Shown: piece by piece, positions 19,638 to 30,200 of the stretch
Position numbering within the stretch: the first letter of the stretch is position 1
Layout of the letters: each line of letters begins with the position of its first letter
Assembly: GCF_000147815.2 (NCBI RefSeq)
Contig: NC_015957.1
Span: forward strand, 3,162,001 to 3,226,000
Reading direction: 5' to 3'
DNA from: Streptomyces violaceusniger Tu 4113
Lineage (GTDB): Bacteria > Actinomycetota > Actinomycetes > Streptomycetales > Streptomycetaceae
Length of the DNA stretch: 64,000 bases
The notes under the pieces: model-generated
The model's database searches: none
What the model was told of the DNA's origin: nothing
What the model saw: the letters and a program-made list of their open reading frames with translations, nothing else
Position numbers and translations under genes: made by a program

Positions 19638-20585
19638 TCAGTCCTTCGGGACCGCCGGAAGCGCTTCCTGGGGCCGGTCGGTCGGGGCGTAGACGGCGGC
19701 CGCGTGGGCGGTGGGGTTGAGGTCCTTGTGCACCGCGCGTGCCACCGCCTCGATGGTGGCCACGCCCGCCTTCATGGTGCGGTTGTCCTGGGTGAGCACG
19801 GTGAGGGTGTAGTCGTGGCCGCCGCCGGTGAAGGCCCCGATGCTGTGCACCCGCCAGCCGTGCGTCGACCGCTCCAGCCAGCCGTTCTTCACCTGGATCC
19901 GCACCCCGCCGGGGGCGCCGGCCGGGGTGCCCCAGCGCTGTTCGCGGATGACCTTGCCCATCAGCGAGAGGATGTAGCGGCGGGAGGCGTCGGTCAGCAC
20001 CGTATTCGGGTGAGTGATCAGGTCCAGGAGCCGCTCCTGGTCGTTCGCGGTGACCTGGGTGAGGCCCCAGTAGCCGTTCTTGCCGGGCACGGTGGCGTCC
20101 ATGCCCGCCGCCCGCAGGAACGCCTTGACCCGGGAGGCTTTCAGCTTCTTCCACAGCTTGCTGGTCGAGGCGTTGTCCGACTTGGTGATCATGGCCTTGG
20201 CGAGGGTCTTCTCGCTCTTGGTCAGCGGCCGGTGGTGGCGCTGCGCGTCCCACAGCAGCGTCCCCAGGACCGTCGCCTTCACCACGCTCGCGGAGTCGAA
20301 CCGCTGGTTCGCGCGCAGGGTGCAGCGGGTGTGGGTGGCGTGGTCGCGGAGGCTGATCGCGGTGGTGCCGGACCGGCCGCGCAGCGCCGCGGCGATGTCC
20401 TTGGACAGCTTGCCGGCCAGCCCGGACTGGTGTGAGACGCAGACCGGCCGCGGTGCCGTGGCCGCGGCGGAGGCGGGCCCGGCCCCGGCGACCGGTGATA
20501 CGAGGACGGCCGCGGTCAGCGCCGCGCACACCGCGGTGCGGGGATGCCGGGGTTTGAGATGCCGGGGTATTCGATCGCTGGTCAT
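19638..20585 (-). CDS. Secreted serine hydrolase of the class A beta-lactamase / DD-peptidase fold
   Basis: Protein of 315 aa with an N-terminal signal peptide (TAVCAALTAAVLVSPVAGAG, cleavage likely near residue 40). The SxxK nucleophile motif is SASVVKAT (Ser100, Lys103) and the SDN motif is KSDNAST (Ser136). In place of the usual KTG triad the sequence offers KNGWLE, so beta-lactamase activity is doubtful. Streptomyces encode many such secreted proteins of unknown substrate. It converges on rsmB and starts at 20585, separated from rpe by a 169-base divergent spacer. The fold is fairly sure; substrate unknown. Confidence 0.85.
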   Translation of the reverse strand: MTSDRIPRHLKPRHPRTAVCAALTAAVLVSPVAGAGPASAAATAPRPVCVSHQSGLAGKLSKDIAAALRGRSGTTAISLRDHATHTRCTLRANQRFDSASVVKATVLGTLLWDAQRHHRPLTKSEKTLAKAMITKSDNASTSKLWKKLKASRVKAFLRAAGMDATVPGKNGYWGLTQVTANDQERLLDLITHPNTVLTDASRRYILSLMGKVIREQRWGTPAGAPGGVRIQVKNGWLERSTHGWRVHSIGAFTGGGHDYTLTVLTQDNRTMKAGVATIEAVARAVHKDLNPTAHAAAVYAPTDRPQEALPAVPKD

Positions 20586-20754
20586 GGTGGGTTGCCTGTT
20601 TGCACGTGACGTCTAGGGGTTTCCTTCGATTTCTTCATGGTCCTGGCTCCGTCGCCGTGCGTCGATCGGAGCGGAACCAAGTGATCACGGCGGTGCGGGC
20701 CGTTGCGATGATCCCGGCTCCATGGACCGGCTCCGACCGTGGGAGGCTGGGGGC

Positions 20755-21429
20755 ATGGCCTTGCAGATCAACCCCAGCATCCTGTCCGCAGACTTCTCCC
20801 GCCTCGCGGATGAGGCGAAGGCGGTCGAGGGTGCCGACTGGCTCCACGTCGACGTCATGGACAACCACTTCGTCCCGAACCTCACCCTCGGGGTTCCGGT
20901 GGTCGAGTCGCTGGGCAAGGTCACCGAAACCCCGCTGGACTGCCATCTCATGATCGACGACCCGGACCGCTGGGCGCCGCAGTACATCGAGGCGGGCGCC
21001 GGTTCCGTCACCTTCCATGTGGAGGCCGCGGCCGCGCCGGTGCGGCTGGCGCGCGAGATCCGGGCCAAGGGCGCGCGGGCCTCGATGGCGCTCAAGCCGG
21101 CCACGCCCATCGAGCCGTACGAGGATCTGCTGCCCGAGCTGGACATGCTGCTGGTCATGACCGTGGAACCCGGTTTCGGCGGCCAGGCGTTCCTCGACAT
21201 CATGCTGCCGAAGATCCGCCGCACCCGGCAGTTGATCGACAAGCATGGATTGCAGATGTGGCTCCAGGTGGACGGCGGGGTCTCGGCCGCCACCATCGAG
21301 CGGTGCGCCGAGGCGGGCGCCGATGTGTTCGTGGCGGGCTCGGCCGTCTACGGCGCCGACGACCCGGCCAAGGCCGTACAGGCACTGCGCCGGCTCGCCG
21401 AGAAGGCAACCGGCACCCCCGGAACATGA
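20755..21429 (+). CDS. rpe: Ribulose-phosphate 3-epimerase
   Basis: Interconverts ribulose 5-phosphate and xylulose 5-phosphate in the pentose phosphate pathway. The 224-aa TIM barrel begins [20 protein letters not shown]. It has the metal and active-site motifs [19 protein letters not shown] and [13 protein letters not shown], then [13 protein letters not shown] chose ATG 20755, preceded by GGGAGG about eight bases upstream. An upstream in-frame ATG at 20722 adds 11 residues not seen in the family. Identification is secure. Confidence 0.97.
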   Translation: MALQINPSILSADFSRLADEAKAVEGADWLHVDVMDNHFVPNLTLGVPVVESLGKVTETPLDCHLMIDDPDRWAPQYIEAGAGSVTFHVEAAAAPVRLAREIRAKGARASMALKPATPIEPYEDLLPELDMLLVMTVEPGFGGQAFLDIMLPKIRRTRQLIDKHGLQMWLQVDGGVSAATIERCAEAGADVFVAGSAVYGADDPAKAVQALRRLAEKATGTPGT

Positions 21430-21537
21430 GGCGACGTAGCTACCGGTCGATGAACTCAAGGGTGAAGGGCGAACCAACTCCGCCGTTTCTGACAGGATGA
21501 ACGGTGAGTCCGGACAGTGAATAGTGAGGAGACCGCG

Positions 21538-22554
21538 GTGTCGACGGGCCGTTCAGCCACGCGGATGGGACCCGCCGAACTGGTGCAGGCGGCGGCCATG
21601 GCGCGCCGTTTCTACCTCGAGGGCAAGTCCAAGATCCAGATCGCCGAGGAGTTCGGCGTCAGCCGCTTCAAGGTCGCGCGGGTGCTGGAGACGGCGCTCG
21701 AGCGCGATCTGGTGCGCATCGAGATCCGGGTTCCCGCCGAACTCGACGCGGAGCGCTCCGACGCCCTGCGCGCCCGCTACGGGCTGCGCCACGCGGTCGT
21801 CGTGGAGTCACCGGCCGACGCCGAGGCGGACACCCCGGACCCGGAGAACCTCGGCGAGGTCGCCGCGGACCTGCTGGGCGAGCTGGTGACCGAGGGGGAT
21901 GTGCTGGGGCTGGCCTGGGGCCGGTCCACGATCCACATGGCGGCCGCGCTGCACCGGCTGCCGCCGTGCACCGTCGTCCAGCTCACCGGCGTGTACGACG
22001 CGGGCACGGCCGAGCGCGGCTCGGTCGAGGCGGTGCGCCGCGCCGCCGCCGTCTCGGGCGGTGAGGCGCACCCCATCTACGCGCCGATGCTGCTGCCGGA
22101 CACGGCCACCGCGGACGCCCTGCGCGGCCAGACCGGTATCGCCCGCGCCTTCGAGTACTTCGACAAGGTCACCGTGGCCTGCGTCTCCATCGGCTCCTGG
22201 GAGGCCGGCATCTCCACGGTCTACGACATGCTGACGGAGAAGGAGCGGGCCCACTACGAGAACCTGGGCGCCGCCGCCGAGATGTCGGCCCACCTCTTCG
22301 ACGCCGAGGGCCGCCGCATCGGCCGCGACCTGGGCGAGCGCTGCATCACCGTGGAGGCCGACCGGCTGCGCCGGATTCCCGAGGTGGTGGCCATCGCCGG
22401 TGGCCGCCGTAAGGCCGAGGCGATCGGGGCGGTGCTGAGGTCCGGCCTGGTCACCAGCCTGGTGACGGACACCGCCGCCGCGGACTACCTGCTCGCCGAA
22501 ACCACCCCCGCCGCCCACCCCGCCCTGGACCGCGCCGACCCGGACGGCGTGTAG
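21538..22554 (+). CDS. SorC-family sugar-binding transcriptional regulator
   Basis: Predicted DNA-binding repressor or activator of 338 aa. The N-terminal helix-turn-helix is MARRFYLEGKSKIQIAEEFG with VSRFKVARVLE. The C-terminal sugar-phosphate-binding domain has GLAWGRSTIHMAAAL, IGSWEAGISTVYDML and a late AGGRRKAEAIGAVL segment. GTG 21538 is chosen because GAGGAG (21526-21531) lies six bases upstream; GTG 21517 is possible. It lies 108 bases after rpe, so a pentose-phosphate effector is plausible but unproven. It converges on the lanthipeptide genes. Confidence 0.9.
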   Translation: MSTGRSATRMGPAELVQAAAMARRFYLEGKSKIQIAEEFGVSRFKVARVLETALERDLVRIEIRVPAELDAERSDALRARYGLRHAVVVESPADAEADTPDPENLGEVAADLLGELVTEGDVLGLAWGRSTIHMAAALHRLPPCTVVQLTGVYDAGTAERGSVEAVRRAAAVSGGEAHPIYAPMLLPDTATADALRGQTGIARAFEYFDKVTVACVSIGSWEAGISTVYDMLTEKERAHYENLGAAAEMSAHLFDAEGRRIGRDLGERCITVEADRLRRIPEVVAIAGGRRKAEAIGAVLRSGLVTSLVTDTAAADYLLAETTPAAHPALDRADPDGV

Positions 22555-22617
22555 CGGGCCGGTCGCGGCGAGCACCGGCCGCGGCGAGCAAGGGGGAACG
22601 GCGGGCAAGGGGGAAAT

Positions 22618-22639
22618 GGCGAGCGGCCCGCCGCTCGCC
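22618..22639. terminator. 9-bp hairpin between convergent genes
   Basis: GGCGAGCGG (22618-22626) pairs perfectly with CCGCTCGCC (22631-22639) around the loop CCCG. It sits between the SorC-family gene and the convergent lanC, so it can serve both strands. Confidence 0.6.
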
Positions 22640-22647
22640 ACATCGGA

Positions 22648-23988
22648 TCACGCCAGAAGCAGGGCGGCGTCCCACGGCACCTCACGGTCCTCACCGTCGG
22701 CGGTTCCGGCGGGCGGCGTGCTCCGGCCGAGCAGAACGAGCGCGACGCCCGCCGCGCCCTCCAGGAACGTCGGCGCGTCCAGCGGCTCCGGCCGGAGCGG
22801 GAGCACCGGCGCGGTGGGAAAGCCGAAGGCCGTGCCAGGGTCGAAGCGGGCGCACAGCCGCTCGGCGATCTCGTCCGCCCGCGCGGACAGCGACGCGTCG
22901 TCCAGTTCGTCGGCCATCCGCCCGGTGATCCGGGCCAGCCCGGCGAGGCCGTGGCACAGCCCGGGATCGTCCATCCCCCGCAGTCCGCCGGGGCGGGCGA
23001 AGACCGCCCTCATCGCCTCCGCCGCGGTGTGCACCCACGCGTCCTCGCCCAGCGCGACTCCGGCGAGCTGGAGCGCGCGGGCGATTCCCGGAGCGCCGTA
23101 GCACCAGCTCGCGCGCCCCGGCCCCAGGGCGGGCCGGGTGGCCGCCAGCTCCTGGTCGGCGGAGACCGTACCGGGCCAGCCGGGGCCCGCGTCCGGGTCC
23201 TCCTGGCGCCAGCTCATCAGCCACCGGGCGATACGGCGGATGGCCGTGTCGTGGCCGGGGACGCGCAGTCCGCGCGTCCAGCACAGGGACAGCAGCGCGA
23301 GCGGCCCGGCGATGCCGTGGGCGAGGCCCAGGTCGAGCACCCACTCCCGCCGCCGCGGGTCCACCGCGGCGGGCCACGGGGGGCTGAACCAGCCGGGCAG
23401 CGGCCCGGCCGCGGCCCTGACGGGCTCGGTGAGGGCGACGAGATACCGCAGCACGTCGTGGACGGCTTCGGGGTCGGACGGCTCGGCGAGGAAGTACCGG
23501 CCGAGGCCGGTCACACCGGAGACGACGTCGAAGTGTTCCCGGTCCGCCCCGGGGACATCGGATTCCATCCGGCCGTACTCGGCGTCGAGGACCTTCGCGA
23601 GGCGATGCCGCAGGGTCGCGTCCACCCGGCCCCGTACGGTGGCGTAGTCCCGGGGCGAGCGGGCGGCATGCTTGGCGGCGAAGCCGAGACTGCCCAGGCC
23701 CGTGATCAGCCCGGGACCTCTGGCACCGGCGTACCCGGCCTCCGCCGCCAGCAGGGCGTGGACGGTCGGGCGCAGGCCCGGGTCGTTCCTGCTCAGCTCG
23801 CTGAGCAACAGCGCCGCCCCCGAGGCACCCATGCCGAGCCCTGCAGCGGGAAAGTCCCCGGTGCCGGTGACGTGGTCGCGGATACGGGCGGCGATCTCGG
23901 CCACCACCGTGTCGAGGTCCCACCGCCGGGCTGATGCCGCCGTCGCCCGAGATGCCTCCGCCGTCGCCCGAGATGCCTCCGTCGTCAT
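22648..23988 (-). CDS. lanC: Lanthionine synthetase C-like cyclase (LanC)
   Basis: Zinc enzyme that adds cysteine thiols to dehydroalanine or dehydrobutyrine, closing (methyl)lanthionine rings. The 446-aa protein carries the LanC zinc ligands Cys296 in SWCYGAPG, and Cys345-His346 in GLCHGLAG. Other helix-barrel glycine motifs are LGMGASGAALL, LITGLGSLGFAAK and DLGLAHGIAGPLALL. The ATG at 23988 overlaps the lanB stop as ATGA, showing translational coupling. The first 20 residues contain a repeated ASRATAE from an 18-bp duplication. Names follow the general Lan scheme. Confidence 0.93.
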   Translation of the reverse strand: MTTEASRATAEASRATAASARRWDLDTVVAEIAARIRDHVTGTGDFPAAGLGMGASGAALLLSELSRNDPGLRPTVHALLAAEAGYAGARGPGLITGLGSLGFAAKHAARSPRDYATVRGRVDATLRHRLAKVLDAEYGRMESDVPGADREHFDVVSGVTGLGRYFLAEPSDPEAVHDVLRYLVALTEPVRAAAGPLPGWFSPPWPAAVDPRRREWVLDLGLAHGIAGPLALLSLCWTRGLRVPGHDTAIRRIARWLMSWRQEDPDAGPGWPGTVSADQELAATRPALGPGRASWCYGAPGIARALQLAGVALGEDAWVHTAAEAMRAVFARPGGLRGMDDPGLCHGLAGLARITGRMADELDDASLSARADEIAERLCARFDPGTAFGFPTAPVLPLRPEPLDAPTFLEGAAGVALVLLGRSTPPAGTADGEDREVPWDAALLLA

Positions 23989-26900
23989 CCGAGGTGCCTC
24001 CGCCGTCCGTGGTCGGCCTGGGCGAGGCCACGCGCCACCGCCAGTGAACGGCCTTCGGAGGTGCGTGAGGTGCCGATCAGCCGGTTGTGGTGCATATGCA
24101 ACACGCTCGCCAGCACCGACGGGTCGGCGGCCACGGAGGCATAGGCGCGCATGGCGGCCGCCCTGGCGTCGAGGGCGGCGAGCGCGGCGGCAGCGCCCTC
24201 GGCGGGGAACGTCGCCCGGAGCCCGCCGTCCAGCAGGCGGAGTGCCGCCGCGCGGCGTTCCCGGAAGTAGGCGTGGTGCTCCTCGTCCCGCGGGTCGCGC
24301 AGCCACCAGCCGGTCCACCGGTCGCCGTGGACCTGGCGGGCGAGGTCGAGGTAGTTGGCGGCGGCGAGCACCTGCGGCTCGACGGTGACCGCGCCGGCCG
24401 CCCGCAGGCGGAGCTGTTCGAGGGCGGCCACGCTGTCGTGGTGGAAGACCGTCTCGGCGGCCTCGATGGCCTCGTGGCCGCCGTAGCGGTGGGTTTCGGG
24501 TTCATAGCCGTCGATGACGAACGCCCCGGCCAGGCGCAGGTCGCGCAGCTGCTCCACCCAGTCGAGGACGCCCGGTGTCAGCTCGCCGTGGAGCGTCGCG
24601 GGGTCGCCGTGGAAGCGCAGCCGCAGATGTGCGCCGGCCGGATCGGCGTAGCGGATGAAGAACCAGCGGTCCACCGCGGGCGGCAGGGCCGCCAGCAGCC
24701 GGGGCAGATGCTCGGCCAGCACCTCGTCCTGGCGGCCCGCATAGGTGGAGAGCCTGCCGTAGAGCCACTCGCGGCTGTGCCGCGGGACGGGCGGACCGAC
24801 CGGGCGGATCCGCCGCGCCGGAGCCCGGACGGCCGGGGACTCGGCGGGCGCCGGACGGGCGGGCAGCAGCGGTATCACCAGTTCGCTGCTGAACGCCCCC
24901 GAGTCGGTGGTGAGCCAGCCGTCGCCCGCCCCCGCGTCCTCGGGCGTCTCGTACGCCGTCACGTCCTTGCTCCGGCCGAGCTCGCGGCGCAGCACCATGC
25001 GGTGGAGCGGGGCGGTCAGGTCGAGCTCCACCCGGTGATCGCCGCCGCCGACGGCGACCCGGTCGGGCACGTTCCAGCGCGCCCGCCAGTCGTCCAAACG
25101 GCGCTCCCACTCCGCGTCGGGGAGGGCGGAGTCGAACAGGCCGGGGTCGGTCAGCCGCCATCGGGCGGGGGCGAGGACCGTCCTGCCGAACCGGACGCGG
25201 GGCAGGTGGTGAAGGGTGGAGAGACGCCCCCATGTCCATACGCACGAGGGCCAGCCGCCCATCGTCGGCACCTCGCGCAGCAGCCGGACCGCCGCGGGGG
25301 CGCGCCGCGGGTCGAGCATGGTCGGAACCCGGGGGTTGATCTCCTGTCCGGTCGAGGCGTCCACGAGATACAGCCGGTCCGGGTCGGCGGCCAGTGCGAG
25401 ATCGCCCATTCCCCGCACGGCGGGCGAGGCGCGGTCCGCGAAGCAGCCCACCGCGACCCGCTCGGTCCAGAACGGCCGAACGCGGGCCACATTGGCGTCC
25501 CGCCCCCTCAGGGGCAGGAAGTCCAGGTGCGCCTGGAGCGCGCCGTCCCGGGCCGAGTCGGCGGCGGAACGGCGCACCAACTCGCCCACCTCCTCCACGT
25601 CGTCGAGGAGGTAGGCGAACCGGCCGAAGAGCGCGCCCGGTGCCGGCGATCCCGTCGACGGGGAGAGCACGAGCGTGAAGTCGCCCTCGTCGAGGGATCG
25701 CCGCGAGGGGGCGGTCAGATGGGCGCAGAGTTCCAGCGCGGCCGGGGGCGGTGCTCCGGAGCCGCGCAGCCGGTCGAGCGCCGCGTCGTCGAGCACCACT
25801 TCGCGCTCGCCCGACGCGATCGCGGTGAGGGCCAGCTCGGCCAGGAAGTCGTTCCGGGCCCGGTCGCGTTCGCTCGGCTCACCGGCCTCCGCCGTGCGCC
25901 GCTCGCTTTTGGGGTGGTCGTAGCCGCCGGGCGGGCCCAGGCCGGTGTGCGGGTCGAGGACGTCGGCGAGAGGCACGGCCCGGCCGGTGCCGTAGCGTTC
26001 GACGAACGCGTCACGGTACTCCCGCAGCTCCGGCGTCGGCATTGTGTCGGGCGCGGCGAGACACAGCGCCGTGGCCGCGCGCTCCGCCTCCCGCAACACC
26101 TCCCGGTCCAGGGTGACTTCGGCGTCCAGCCGCATGTCGACCTGGATCGGCCGGTCATCGGCGCGCAGGCCGCCCATCGCGTCCAGCGCCTTCTTCCAGC
26201 GGCCGAGCCCCGCGCCGAGGCGTTCCGCGCCGTATTCCTCCAACAGGTCGCCGATGGCGGCCAGTTCGCCCGCCTTGTCGGCCTGGCCCACGGACTTGAG
26301 GACGTCCACCGCGTACCGCAGCGGGTCGGTCTCGCCGAGCGGGGGGCGCAGCTCGGTGAGGAGGAAGCCCTGGCGGACGAGCTCGAGGAGAAGCCCTTCC
26401 TTGGCGGACGCGGGGACGTTCGGGTACGCCTCGTCGAGGGTCTTCAGCAGGCCCCCGGCCGGGCGGGGGTGCCGGGTGGCGGCGAGGATGGTCTTCACGG
26501 CCGCCGTGTGGCGTACGGAGATCTCCTGGGCGGTCCGCCCCTCGCGCCGCCGTTCGTCGGCGGCCGGCTCATCGGAGCCGGCGGGGTCCTGCGCGTCGTA
26601 GCCGCAGGGGAGCACCCAGCGCTGCCCGCGTGCGAAGCCCAGGTCGTTCGCCACGACGCGCAGCGCCCGCAGCACCTCGAGGTCGCCCTCCCAGGCGGTG
26701 AGCACGCCGGTCAGCCAGCCGCCGTCCGGGCGCACCGCCTTGCGGTGCCGGGTGCCCAGCCGGACCTGGCGGCCCGCCGCGCCGAAGGACACCGGGGCGA
26801 CGCCCGCCAGGAGTCCGAAGGGGGTGGCGCGGCTGGCGGCCCGCAGGACGTAGCGCGTCGCCGAGAGGGTGAGCTTGCGCAGGGCGCCGGGTTTCATCGG

Positions 26901-27155
26901 CGCGCCCGCGCGCAGCGCCTCGACGGTCCGGTGCAGTGAGGGGCTGGAGACGGCGAGGGCTTCCTCGACTCGTTCGTCGGTCAGGAGCGCGTCGATGTAC
27001 CGGCGGACCTGTTCGCGGTCGCGCGGGTCGAGGTGTGCGCGGGTCCCGGTGGCCGAGTGGGGAAGGAGGGGTACCCGGAGCATCCCGGTGGGCTCCGCGT
27101 GGAACATCGCGTGGTCTTCGGACAAGGGGTCGTCTCTCCCGTTCACGCTCGGCAC
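23985..27155 (-). CDS. lanB: Class I lanthipeptide dehydratase (LanB), full length
   Basis: Dehydrates serine and threonine of the precursor using glutamyl-tRNA, then eliminates glutamate. The protein is about 1056 aa. The N-terminal glutamylation domain covers roughly residues 30-730 (RKLTLSATRYVLRAASRATP, FGLLAGVAP). The C-terminal SpaB-type elimination domain starts near residue 790 (HSREWLYGRLSTYAGRQDEV, WFFIRYADPAGAHLRLRFHG) and ends near FHHDSVAALEQL. Both halves are present, so the enzyme is self-sufficient, unlike split LanB systems. Start is uncertain: GTG 27155 has no ribosome site, TTG 27125 has GGGAGAG eight bases upstream, and ATG 27107 is also possible. It overlaps lanC by ATGA. 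Confidence 0.93.
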   Translation of the reverse strand: MPSVNGRDDPLSEDHAMFHAEPTGMLRVPLLPHSATGTRAHLDPRDREQVRRYIDALLTDERVEEALAVSSPSLHRTVEALRAGAPMKPGALRKLTLSATRYVLRAASRATPFGLLAGVAPVSFGAAGRQVRLGTRHRKAVRPDGGWLTGVLTAWEGDLEVLRALRVVANDLGFARGQRWVLPCGYDAQDPAGSDEPAADERRREGRTAQEISVRHTAAVKTILAATRHPRPAGGLLKTLDEAYPNVPASAKEGLLLELVRQGFLLTELRPPLGETDPLRYAVDVLKSVGQADKAGELAAIGDLLEEYGAERLGAGLGRWKKALDAMGGLRADDRPIQVDMRLDAEVTLDREVLREAERAATALCLAAPDTMPTPELREYRDAFVERYGTGRAVPLADVLDPHTGLGPPGGYDHPKSERRTAEAGEPSERDRARNDFLAELALTAIASGEREVVLDDAALDRLRGSGAPPPAALELCAHLTAPSRRSLDEGDFTLVLSPSTGSPAPGALFGRFAYLLDDVEEVGELVRRSAADSARDGALQAHLDFLPLRGRDANVARVRPFWTERVAVGCFADRASPAVRGMGDLALAADPDRLYLVDASTGQEINPRVPTMLDPRRAPAAVRLLREVPTMGGWPSCVWTWGRLSTLHHLPRVRFGRTVLAPARWRLTDPGLFDSALPDAEWERRLDDWRARWNVPDRVAVGGGDHRVELDLTAPLHRMVLRRELGRSKDVTAYETPEDAGAGDGWLTTDSGAFSSELVIPLLPARPAPAESPAVRAPARRIRPVGPPVPRHSREWLYGRLSTYAGRQDEVLAEHLPRLLAALPPAVDRWFFIRYADPAGAHLRLRFHGDPATLHGELTPGVLDWVEQLRDLRLAGAFVIDGYEPETHRYGGHEAIEAAETVFHHDSVAALEQLRLRAAGAVTVEPQVLAAANYLDLARQVHGDRWTGWWLRDPRDEEHHAYFRERRAAALRLLDGGLRATFPAEGAAAALAALDARAAAMRAYASVAADPSVLASVLHMHHNRLIGTSRTSEGRSLAVARGLAQADHGRRRHLG

Positions 27156-27182
27156 CGCCGAGAATTGCGCCGTCGGCGAGCC

Positions 27183-27216
27183 GGACGGGGCCCGGACACC
27201 GGTCCGGGCCCCGTCC
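27183..27216 (-). terminator. Perfect 15-bp hairpin between precursor gene and lanB
   Basis: GGACGGGGCCCGGAC (27183-27197) pairs perfectly with 27202-27216 across a four-base loop. It lies 12 bases after the precursor stop and about 28 bases before the earliest lanB start. Such partial terminators let the precursor be made in excess over the enzymes in many lanthipeptide operons. Confidence 0.75.
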
Positions 27217-27228
27217 TCCTATCCACCA

Positions 27229-27390
27229 CTAGCCACAGGCCGGGGCGACGATCGTGCACCAGATGATGGACGCCCCGGGCGTGACGCTGGCGGCGCCCTG
27301 CGCGGCCGTCGGCTCGTCGAGCTCGACACGCACGTCCAGGTCGAACTCCGACATTTCCTTGGCCGACTCGGCCGGTACGGCAATAGACAT
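27229..27390 (-). CDS. lanA: Class I lanthipeptide precursor peptide, FxLD-type leader, 53 aa
   Basis: Ribosomally made substrate of the adjacent LanB/LanC pair. ATG 27390 has a perfect AAGGAG six bases upstream. The leader is acidic and carries EFDLDVRVE (Phe16-Asp19), matching the FxLD/FNLD box recognised by LanB. The C-terminal segment is ASVTPGASIIWCTIVAPACG. It contains two cysteines (Cys45, Cys52) and possible dehydration sites Ser35, Thr37, Ser41 and Thr46. Ser41-Cys45 matches the spacing of nisin ring A; Thr46-Cys52 would be a wider ring B. The cleavage site is not certain. Actinobacterial FxLD-family precursors are known, but I do not recognise this core. Confidence 0.87.
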   Translation of the reverse strand: MSIAVPAESAKEMSEFDLDVRVELDEPTAAQGAASVTPGASIIWCTIVAPACG

Positions 27391-29331
<1,941 letters not shown>

Positions 29332-29377
29332 GGTTCAGGAGTTCGGCTCGCCCCCGGTGGCGAATCGAGCCCGGAAA

Positions 29378-29420
29378 CACCACAACCCCCACTCGGCTCG
29401 GGTGAGTGGGGGTTGTGGTG
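29378..29420. terminator. Perfect 17-bp stem terminator between convergent genes
   Basis: CACCACAACCCCCACTC (29378-29394) pairs with GAGTGGGGGTTGTGGTG (29404-29420) around a nine-base loop. It lies midway between guaB1 and the convergent membrane-protein gene, so it can terminate both. Confidence 0.85.
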
Positions 29421-29438
29421 GTGTGTCGCGGCGGGGTC

Positions 29439-30200
29439 TCACCTCGCCACTCCGCGCTCACCCCGGGTGCGGGGCAGCGCGTGGCGCGGCGGGCTGGTGA
29501 GGGTGATCTGCCGGACCAACTGGTGGAACGAGACCAGCGCGGCGACCGGGGGAAGACCGGCCACGGCCATGCTGGGCGCGTTCCGCGGGGCGTGTGCGAC
29601 GCACAGGAACACCGCGATGGTGGAGAAGAGCACCACCACGGCCCATGAGTGCGCGGCGCCCCGCCGGTGCAGGGCGGCCCGCAGCACCGACAGCGAGGCG
29701 ACCAGCCAGGGTCCGTAGACCAGCAGGGGCCACCATGCCGCCATGGACTCCGAGGTGCTCGGGGAGGCGAGATAGCGCAGCGGGCCGTAGGAGATCATTC
29801 CGCCGAGCACGCTCAGCATCGCGACGATGATTGTGGTCACCGCCGCGAAGATCAGGCTGATCACATGCAGCCACGGCAGCGTCGGCAGCCGGAAGCGGAC
29901 CCGGCGGCGCTTGCCGCGCCCCCGTACATGCGTGGGGGAGGGGGTGTGGAGAGGGGCGACCGGTCCGATGGGACCGGTGGTGTGCACCGACTCCTCGGGG
30001 GAGGTCGTCTGGAGCAGCCGGGCCAGGTCTCCCTCCAGGTCCCAGCGGCCCTCGATGGTCTCCGGGTCGGGCAGGGGGAAAGGATTCATCTCATAATCGG
30101 CTGCCGCCTCGTACCGCTCCCCGGGAGGGGGCGCGGGGGCGTGCCGGTGGCCGGTGGGTGGGGGCCCGTAGCCGCCCGGCCTCGGCTCGGTGTACGTCAT
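29439..30200 (-). CDS. DUF2637-like membrane protein
   Basis: Protein of 253 aa. The first 110 residues are hydrophilic, proline-rich and end in the basic run RGRGKRRRVRFRL. Four hydrophobic spans follow: about 114-136 (VISLIFAAVTTIIVAMLSVL), 155-175 (WWPLLVYGPWLVASLSVL), 185-203 (WAVVVLFSTIAVFLCVAHA) and 210-225. The pattern matches DUF2637 proteins of Streptomyces, some linked with plasmid spread functions; chromosomal copies have no set role. The ATG overlaps the stop of the upstream 68-aa gene as ATGA, so they form an operon. Function unknown. Confidence 0.75.
   Translation of the reverse strand: MTYTEPRPGGYGPPPTGHRHAPAPPPGERYEAAADYEMNPFPLPDPETIEGRWDLEGDLARLLQTTSPEESVHTTGPIGPVAPLHTPSPTHVRGRGKRRRVRFRLPTLPWLHVISLIFAAVTTIIVAMLSVLGGMISYGPLRYLASPSTSESMAAWWPLLVYGPWLVASLSVLRAALHRRGAAHSWAVVVLFSTIAVFLCVAHAPRNAPSMAVAGLPPVAALVSFHQLVRQITLTSPPRHALPRTRGERGVAR

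Noticed and set aside
22691..24031. 446-codon frame overlapping lanC on the same strand
   Set aside because: It is a shifted reading of lanC. Only the frame beginning at 23988 shows LanC motifs.
24087..26939. 950-codon plus-strand frame across lanB
   Set aside because: Antisense shadow of lanB with Gly/Arg-rich low-complexity product.
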